Assembly: GCA_050288085.1 (NCBI GenBank)
Contig: JBNKDD010000186.1
Span: forward strand, 1-11,277
Direction: 5' to 3'
DNA: 11,277 nt
Origin: JBNKDD01 sp050288085
Lineage (GTDB): Bacteria; Chloroflexota; Anaerolineae; Aggregatilineales; UBA3940
Shown here: piece after piece, positions 7,517 through 11,277 of the stretch
How positions within the stretch are numbered: position 1 is the stretch's first letter
Layout of the letters: each line of letters begins with the position of its first letter
Program-made: the position numbers and the translations under genes
The notes under the pieces: model-generated
Seen by the model: only the letters and a program-made list of their open reading frames with translations
Told to the model about the DNA's origin: nothing
Databases searched by the model: none

Positions 7517-7562
7517 GTAGGGACACGGCATGCCGTGTCCAGGGCGAGACATGTGTTATGTC
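7517..7562. repeat. GTAGGG palindromic repeat, copy 3 (composite)
   Basis: GTAG (7517-7520) leads into a perfect 20-bp palindrome, GGACACGGCATGCCGTGTCC (7521-7540). Directly joined is AGGGCGAGACATGTG, whose first part (7542-7554) is identical to the stem of copy 1, ending in a short GACAT/ATGTC hairpin (7548-7562). This looks like two repeat units fused or nested. It lies between the converging HEAT gene 3 and the lipoprotein gene. Confidence 0.75.
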
Positions 7563-7582
7563 ATTTTGTTTCAGTTGATCCA

Positions 7583-8155
7583 TCAGCGGTCGAAATCGAT
7601 CTGGTCCTCGGTCAAAAAGCCCTGATTTACGAATCGATGTATGTATCTCTCGTTGCCTCGCTTATCACAGGCTTCCCCCAAATCTGTATATGACCAACCT
7701 TTGCCAGCTTTCAGTTTCACCACCTCGCCGTTAACATCGGCCACGACGGTTCCATCGCTGTCGATGCTTAACACGGTTACAGGTGCGCCAGCGCCATGAA
7801 ATGGGAGATATCGAATTTCCTTTAACTCGCTGGAAACACCAAAACCCGATCCTGGAGCGGGCGTCGTGTACTGACCAAAGTACCCAATAATTAACTCGTT
7901 AGGACCTGGTGCAGACCCGGATAATATGCCGTCTTCGTACTCGTAGAATGGGAAATCTATACGCATTTCGTGAGGCCAGCACAGTTTAATTTCTGTGATG
8001 AATTCAACCAGCAAATACTTGCCCTCTGGGACCTCTGCTGCACCTTCAATGTAGTCTACGCCCTCTACAAGCTCAGGGGGCGATGTTTGTGACTTTGCAC
8101 ATCCGGCCAGCACCATCCCGAACACGCTCAGAAAAAGCACAAGTTTCCTGCTCAT
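7583..8155 (-). CDS. Hypothetical lipoprotein
   Basis: A 190-residue protein that begins with a classic lipoprotein signal: basic SRK, a hydrophobic stretch (LVLFLSVFGMV) and the lipobox LAGC with the lipidated Cys at residue 19. It should be exported by Sec, processed by signal peptidase II and anchored on the outer face of the membrane. The ATG at 8155 is preferred over an in-frame ATG at 8182 because GGGAG lies 8 nt upstream and the signal peptide gets a normal length. The mature part is beta-rich and acidic (residues about 30-190) and has two further cysteines (KLCWPHE and GEACDK) that could form a disulphide. I do not recognise a domain. By eye, its base composition is more AT-rich than the HEAT genes, which hints at a different origin. 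It is transcribed alone, convergent with HEAT gene 3. Confidence 0.85.
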   Translation of the reverse strand: MSRKLVLFLSVFGMVLAGCAKSQTSPPELVEGVDYIEGAAEVPEGKYLLVEFITEIKLCWPHEMRIDFPFYEYEDGILSGSAPGPNELIIGYFGQYTTPAPGSGFGVSSELKEIRYLPFHGAGAPVTVLSIDSDGTVVADVNGEVVKLKAGKGWSYTDLGEACDKRGNERYIHRFVNQGFLTEDQIDFDR

Positions 8156-8253
8156 TGAAAATGCTCCCTTTGGCCGTATCAACTACCATAATTGTACAGG
8201 ACAATACTTGATCCCGGCAGCCGGGCGGGGTAAGGATTTTCTCGTTTTTGTTA

Positions 8254-8296
8254 AAAGCCCACTAATTTCGCGAATGATACGAATTTAGTAGGCTTT
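8254..8296. repeat. 17-bp imperfect inverted repeat (hairpin)
   Basis: AAAGCCCACTAATTTCG (8254-8270) and CGAATTTAGTAGGCTTT (8280-8296) pair at 15 of 17 positions around a 9-nt loop. It is flanked by T-rich sequence on both sides, so it could act as a bidirectional terminator or be a mobile palindromic repeat. It lies in the gap between the divergent lipoprotein and GTPase genes. Confidence 0.65.
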
Positions 8297-8299
8297 GCA

Positions 8300-8326
8300 T
8301 TCGTGAAATTTGTGTAATTCGTGGAT
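8300..8326. repeat. Three tandem 9-bp units (TTCGTGxAA-like)
   Basis: TTCGTGAAA, TTTGTGTAA and TTCGTGGAT stand head to tail at 8300-8326, a degenerate 9-bp tandem repeat directly after the hairpin. Related TTCGTG runs are, from memory, common between genes in many environmental bacteria. No function can be assigned. Confidence 0.5.
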
Positions 8327-8343
8327 ATGATTGCCCGGTATGA

Positions 8344-8372
8344 TTGGCATCTTTTCGCTATTCGCCTATAAT
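8344..8372 (+). promoter_or_regulatory. sigma70-type promoter upstream of the GTPase gene
   Basis: TTGGCA (8344-8349) and a perfect TATAAT (8367-8372) are separated by exactly 17 bp on the + strand. The predicted transcript would start near 8379 and run about 210 nt through AT-rich DNA before the GTPase ATG at 8591. A weaker candidate (TTGTTA 8484, TATAGA 8505, 15-bp spacing) lies closer. The remaining bases of this 435-bp gap show no convincing gene. Confidence 0.65.
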
Positions 8373-8590
8373 TTTTCTTGTATCTGTGAGCGCTCCCAAT
8401 TATCAATGCAAAACTTAGAAGGGGAACAAATTCTCGTAGATATAGTGCAACCTAATCCTAACGATATAGCCACTTTATCTTACTTGTTATTTTTTTGTTA
8501 TGCCTATAGACTCTTCTTATGCAATTACCGGCAACCAAACCCACTATACCGGTACCGGCTCGTTCGGTCGTCTTGCCACGCGCGGTCAGG

Positions 8591-9112
8591 ATGAAGACCT
8601 ATAAAGTCCTGATGGCCGGGGATGGCTCAGTTGGCAAGAGCACATTGCTCTATCGTCACGTCCTGGGTCATTTCGAACCGTCCCGGCAGATGACCGTTGG
8701 CCTGGATATCCATACCCAGGTGGTGAAGCTGGCCGACCAGCAGGTCAAACTGGCAATCTGGGATATCGGTGGGCAGGATCGCTTCTCGTTTCTTCGCCGC
8801 AGTTTCTACCGGGGGGCACAGGCCGCCGCCCTGATCTTCGACGTGACCGACGGGGATACGCTGCATACCCTGACGCTGTGGCGTGACGAAATCCTCAAGA
8901 TTGCCCCGACCACCCGGATACTGATCGTTGGCAATAAAGTCGACCTGCCAAAACGCCAGGTTTCGCTGTTGGAAGCTAAAGGCTGGGCGACGGCGTTAGG
9001 CTACCCCTATATCGAAACCAGCGCCAAGTCTGGGGCAGGCGTTGACCGTCTATTCGAGGGGTTGGGCTGGCTCGCTTCAACCAACGACAAGAAAAAAGTT
9101 CCCCGCTTCTAA
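8591..9112 (+). CDS. Ras/Rab-like small GTPase
   Basis: A 173-residue, single-domain GTPase of the Ras superfamily with all five G motifs: G1 GDGSVGKST (residues 10-18), G2 Thr35 in MTVGLDI, G3 WDIGGQD (57-63, with the catalytic Gln equivalent at 62), G4 NKVD (115-118) and G5 ETSAK (142-146). The WDxxGQ and TVGLDI forms resemble eukaryotic Rab proteins more than translation GTPases. It binds and hydrolyses GTP and works as a switch; bacterial relatives occur near signalling proteins. The C-terminus (KKKVPRF) has no prenylation cysteine. The ATG at 8591 was chosen because Ras-family proteins start just before G1. It lacks a good ribosome binding site, and an in-frame ATG at 8519, adding 24 residues, is possible. 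A MITE-like element follows directly after the stop codon. Confidence 0.9.
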   Translation: MKTYKVLMAGDGSVGKSTLLYRHVLGHFEPSRQMTVGLDIHTQVVKLADQQVKLAIWDIGGQDRFSFLRRSFYRGAQAAALIFDVTDGDTLHTLTLWRDEILKIAPTTRILIVGNKVDLPKRQVSLLEAKGWATALGYPYIETSAKSGAGVDRLFEGLGWLASTNDKKKVPRF

Positions 9113-9121
9113 TAATTTCTG

Positions 9122-9244
9122 AAGGGCAATCGCTTCAAAATCATTTTGTACTTATTTTATTAAGCCGCCACGAATGAACTTCGTGGCTCCGTGTTCACTT
9201 TAGCCGCGAAGTTTATTCGCGGTGGGTTTGAAGCGATTGCCCTG
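9122..9244. mobile_element. MITE-like element with 17-bp TIRs and 10-bp TSD
   Basis: Perfect 17-bp terminal inverted repeats, AGGGCAATCGCTTCAAA (9123-9139) and TTTGAAGCGATTGCCCT (9227-9243), bound a non-coding 123-bp segment. It is flanked by a 10-bp direct repeat, ATAATTTCTG (9112-9121 and 9245-9254), which looks like a target-site duplication. Inside are two hairpins of alike design, CCACGAA-TGAAC-TTCGTGG and CCGCGAA-GTTTA-TTCGCGG (about 9168-9222). No transposase fits in this length, so it would need one encoded elsewhere. It lies at the last base of the GTPase stop codon and just upstream of the FHA promoter, and the hairpins could end GTPase transcription. Confidence 0.82.
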
Positions 9245-9272
9245 ATAATTTCTGCCTTTTGTTTCCCTCTGG

Positions 9273-9303
9273 TTATAACTTATACTCAGAGTCGGTTTAT
9301 AAT
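9273..9303 (+). promoter_or_regulatory. Promoter of the FHA gene
   Basis: A perfect TATAAT (9298-9303) lies 42 nt before the FHA ATG. The -35 region is poor (TTATAA at 9273, spacing 19). The promoter starts 19 bp after the right duplication of the MITE, so FHA expression appears separate from the GTPase gene. Confidence 0.6.
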
Positions 9304-9345
9304 GTAGCAGAGTGATAGCATTACAATTAAGAAGAAGGCTGCATT

Positions 9346-9648
9346 ATGAGCTTTGGGACGATCATCGCACCTGACGGGAAAGAATACCCGCTCACTGAGC
9401 CCGTGATGACCATCGGTCGGACATCTTCCTGCGATATTCACCTGATCGATATGTTCGCCACTCGCAACCATGCCAAGTTCTTATGTCTTGGCGACGAGGT
9501 TTTCGTCCTCGATTTAGAATCCGTGAATGGTACTTTCCTCAACGGGGTACAGCTCGATGCAGGTACACCGACGCCCTTATCCGATGGGGATCAGATCACC
9601 GTTGGGAGGACAGTGCTGACCTTCCGGGCTGTGTCAAAGCAAGCTTGA
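9346..9648 (+). CDS. Stand-alone FHA-domain protein
   Basis: A 100-residue protein consisting almost entirely of one forkhead-associated domain, a beta-sandwich that binds phosphothreonine peptides. The conserved positions are visible: Gly24-Arg25 in TIGRTSSCDI, the TRNHAKF segment (39-45, with Thr where most FHA domains have Ser, then Arg and the structural His), and VNGTFLNG (60-67) with the ligand-contacting Asn61. There is no signal peptide, membrane segment or second domain, so it should be a cytosolic adaptor. The ATG at 9346 has GAAGG 7 nt upstream. No Ser/Thr kinase lies in the window. Its position between a small GTPase and rsgA, and near HEAT scaffolds, suggests signalling, but a partner is not shown. 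Confidence 0.93.
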   Translation: MSFGTIIAPDGKEYPLTEPVMTIGRTSSCDIHLIDMFATRNHAKFLCLGDEVFVLDLESVNGTFLNGVQLDAGTPTPLSDGDQITVGRTVLTFRAVSKQA

Positions 9649-9673
9649 CAGCGTTACCGGCCTGTGCTATCAT
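9645..9673 (+). promoter_or_regulatory. Strong promoter for the rsgA leader
   Basis: A perfect TTGACA (9645-9650) overlaps the FHA stop codon, followed after exactly 17 bp by TATCAT (9668-9673) with an extended TGC before it (9665-9667). The transcript should start near 9680, giving rsgA an untranslated leader of about 310 nt. Confidence 0.82.
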
Positions 9674-9679
9674 CCCCCG

Positions 9680-9992
9680 CTGGGGCATGAATCAACATGC
9701 TCACACCACTTTTCAGAAAGGAAGGCGTATCACAATTATGTCTATACTGATTTCGCTGTTTGCCCAAGTGGGCGTTGTAACGCCTGCCTTCTGCCGCGCC
9801 TAATACCCATCATAATCCGGTATTAATCGAATAAGCGCCGCAGCGCAGGCGGATCACAGCCCTCTGCTCCGTTTGAGGGGATGATTGCTGCCTGCCGGAT
9901 TCGGTTTGCTCTCCACACAGTTTCTCCTTGAACGAGGCTCACCCATAGGGTGAGGGATGGTTTCTTCAGGTGTGGTGAAGGAGCCTGCAACT
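9680..9992 (+). promoter_or_regulatory. Structured 5' leader of rsgA
   Basis: This 5' region holds, in order, a possible leader peptide (9738-9803) and a 7-bp hairpin that begins at its stop codon, TAATACC/GGTATTA (9801-9807, 9819-9825). Then comes a long interrupted stem made of GCAGGC/GCCTGC (9845-9850, 9890-9895), ATCA/TGAT (9853-9856, 9882-9885) and CCCTC/GAGGG (9860-9864, 9875-9879). A 7-bp hairpin CTCACCC-ATA-GGGTGAG follows (9938-9954). The ribosome binding site AAGGAG (9978-9983) can pair with CTCCTT (9924-9929) or lie in the hairpin formed by TTTCTTCA and TGAAGGAG (9961-9983, two G-U pairs). I do not recognise a known riboswitch class. Regulation of rsgA translation is inferred from the layout. 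Confidence 0.5.
9738..9803 (+). CDS. Possible 21-residue leader peptide
   Basis: A short frame (ATG 9738, TAA 9801-9803) begins MSILISLFAQVG and ends TPAFCRA. A purine-rich AAAGGAAGG (9717-9725) precedes it, but 12 nt away, which is long. The same frame can begin at ATG 9687, giving 38 residues. It lies between the strong promoter and rsgA, and its stop codon is the first base of a hairpin, as in attenuation leaders. The peptide is hydrophobic; I know no family for it. It could also be non-coding. Confidence 0.35.
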   Translation: MSILISLFAQVGVVTPAFCRA

Positions 9993-11210
9993 ATGTCGAA
10001 TCGAACAGGGAGAATACCGGTGGCCTCAAAAGTACACCTGAACGCAGAGGACTACTTTGCGAAGGATAGGAAAAAGCGAGAACAACGCAAGGCGGCAAAA
10101 AAGACCCGGCGCAATCAGACCAAGCGCCCACCCCGCCAGAAGGATTGGACTGATATGGCTTATGATGATGCAGAGAATTGGGATGTTTCGCTCAGCTATG
10201 AGCGGTTGATGCCTCGTGATGAACAGGAGCGGCGGCAGGAAATCGCCACCAAGACCCGCGAGGTATTTCGGGAACCGGAGGAAGCTGTCTCACTGGACTC
10301 TACCGGGAAGCTGGGCCAGGTAACCGAGGTCAGCATGGGGCTGAGCCGGGTGAGAATCGGTAAGCGCATGGTGTTATGCTATCTGCGTGGATCGCTGCTG
10401 TCGGAAGACAGCGGCTATAGCAACGTGGTGGCCGTCGGTGACCGGGTGATCATCGGTGAGGATGTGCCGGACAAGGGCGTGATCGAACGGGTGCTGCCCC
10501 GTCGCAACCGGTTGGCCCGCCCCGACCCATCCGGTGATCATCGCTTGCAGGTGATCGCGGCCAACGTCGATCAACTGCTGATCGTCTCAGCCTGGCGGCA
10601 GCCAAACCTGTGGCTCGAACTGATCGACCGCTACCTGATTGCCGCCGAGCGCAACGACATCAAACCGGTGATTGCGGTCAACAAGCTGGATCTGGCCGAC
10701 TCGCTCGATGAAGTTGAAGCCGCGATCCAGCCTTACCGCGAGATCGGCTATCGCGTGGTGCTGACCAGCGCCGAGCGCGGCGACGGCCTGGAAGAACTCC
10801 GCAGCCTGCTCTACGACAAGGTGACGGTGCTGGCCGGGTTGTCCGGCGTGGGGAAATCCTCGCTGCTGACCGCCATCCAACCCGGTTTCGAACTGCGCAC
10901 CGGGGCGGTCAACACCGATAAGGGGCAGGGGCGGCACACCACCACCCAGGCGACCATGCTGCCTTTCGGTGACGCCGGTTACGTGATCGACACGCCGGGG
11001 ATCCGGGAGTTTGGCTTGAGCGGACTCCGCCGGTCGGAGTTGGTCGGCTACTTCCCGGAGATCAACGCGCTGTCGGCGCACTGCCGTTTCACCGATTGTA
11101 CCCACATCGATGAGCCGGACTGCGCGGTGCTGGCCGCTCTGGATGCCGGTGAGGTGTCAGACAGCCGCTATAAGAGCTACTGCCTGATCCGCGACTCACT
11201 GCCGGAATAA
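9993..11210 (+). CDS. rsgA: Ribosome small subunit-dependent GTPase RsgA (YjeQ/YloQ)
   Basis: A 405-residue GTPase that helps late 30S subunit maturation and releases other assembly factors. The circularly permuted motif order is diagnostic: G4 NKLD (230-233), G5 TSA (258-260), then G1 GLSGVGKSS (282-290), G2 in GRHTTT (313-318) and G3 DTPG (333-336). An OB-fold lies near residues 104-170, and the C-terminal zinc knuckle has Cys364, Cys369, His371 and Cys377. The N-terminus is unusually long: about 100 residues, strongly basic at 24-50 (many Lys/Arg), then acidic, perhaps for rRNA contact. The ATG at 9993 is preferred over an in-frame ATG at 9957 because GAAGGAG lies 9 nt upstream. A strong promoter and a structured leader precede it, and a terminator follows. 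Confidence 0.96.
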   Translation: MSNRTGRIPVASKVHLNAEDYFAKDRKKREQRKAAKKTRRNQTKRPPRQKDWTDMAYDDAENWDVSLSYERLMPRDEQERRQEIATKTREVFREPEEAVSLDSTGKLGQVTEVSMGLSRVRIGKRMVLCYLRGSLLSEDSGYSNVVAVGDRVIIGEDVPDKGVIERVLPRRNRLARPDPSGDHRLQVIAANVDQLLIVSAWRQPNLWLELIDRYLIAAERNDIKPVIAVNKLDLADSLDEVEAAIQPYREIGYRVVLTSAERGDGLEELRSLLYDKVTVLAGLSGVGKSSLLTAIQPGFELRTGAVNTDKGQGRHTTTQATMLPFGDAGYVIDTPGIREFGLSGLRRSELVGYFPEINALSAHCRFTDCTHIDEPDCAVLAALDAGEVSDSRYKSYCLIRDSLPE

Positions 11211-11235
11211 TGATGAAATCAAAAAACGATTCACT

Positions 11236-11268
11236 CGTAGGGGCGCAAGGCTTTGCGCCCCACGTTTT
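11236..11268 (+). terminator. Intrinsic terminator of rsgA (GTAGGGG repeat, copy 4)
   Basis: GGGGCGCAA (11240-11248) and TTGCGCCCC (11253-11261) form a perfect 9-bp GC-rich stem with a GGCT loop. It is extended by CGT/ACG around one bulged A, and followed by TTTT (11265-11268). It lies 25 nt after the rsgA stop and carries the same GTAGGGGCG edge as the other palindromic repeats, so the repeat seems to serve as terminator here. Confidence 0.8.
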
Positions 11269-11277
11269 GTATAAAGC

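Noticed and set aside
8213..8225. CCCGG-CAG-CCGGG hairpin upstream of the lipoprotein
   Set aside because: The stem is only 5 bp, has no T-run, and follows no gene on either strand, so neither a terminator nor an operator is supported.
9483..9803. 106-codon + strand frame overlapping the end of the FHA gene
   Set aside because: The first two thirds are an alternative frame of the FHA domain; only its last 21 codons, after the new promoter, are a plausible separate peptide.
1605..11268. CRISPR array or integron from the recurring palindromes
   Set aside because: The copies are kilobases apart, lack constant repeat length and spacers, and no cas or integrase gene is present.

Overview
The window looks like a chromosomal accessory stretch from an environmental bacterium with moderately high GC, most likely a member of the Chloroflexota (Anaerolineae-like). 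This placement is an inference from gene style: large families of PBS-lyase-type HEAT-repeat proteins, a eukaryote-like Ras/Rab GTPase next to a stand-alone FHA protein, and many short GTAGGG palindromic repeats between genes. No rRNA, tRNA or CRISPR array is visible.

Layout. 1-1534 (+): the nearly complete 3' part of a HEAT-repeat protein whose first dozen or so codons lie before the window. 1637-4519 (-): a compact cassette transcribed tetR -> CPBP intramembrane protease-like protein -> MFS exporter. It starts from a near-consensus sigma70 promoter whose -35 box and spacer are covered by a perfect inverted repeat, so the regulator probably represses its own operon. 4700-7495 (+): two more HEAT-repeat proteins, paralogous to the first, each behind its own extended -10 promoter. 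The efflux cassette therefore sits inside what looks like a tandem array of HEAT paralogues. 7583-8155 (-): an unrecognised lipoprotein, convergent with the last HEAT gene.

8156-8590: an AT-rich intergenic region with a long imperfect hairpin, a 9-bp tandem repeat and a well-formed promoter reading towards the GTPase. 8591-9112 (+): Ras/Rab-like small GTPase. 9122-9244: a 123-bp MITE-like element with 17-bp terminal inverted repeats and 10-bp flanking direct repeats, sitting directly after the GTPase stop codon. 9346-9648 (+): a 100-residue FHA-domain protein. 9645-9992: a strong promoter overlapping the FHA stop codon, then a roughly 310-nt leader with a possible 21-codon peptide, several hairpins and a ribosome binding site that can be paired in two alternative ways. 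9993-11210 (+): the ribosome-assembly GTPase RsgA, closed by a hairpin plus T-run terminator that is itself made from a GTAGGG repeat.

How the genes may work together. The tetR-CPBP-MFS operon reads as a self-contained, ligand-inducible efflux or stress module. The HEAT proteins are probable protein-protein scaffolds; they share an N-terminal Thr-containing motif (TTGxEPSL / TGxEPxLTG) and two internal landmarks. The nearby FHA protein is a phosphothreonine reader and the Rab-like GTPase a molecular switch, so a small signalling set is conceivable, but nothing in the sequence proves an interaction. The most unusual non-coding items are the structured rsgA leader, the MITE, and the palindromic repeat family whose hairpin stems differ while their position just downstream of genes is kept.
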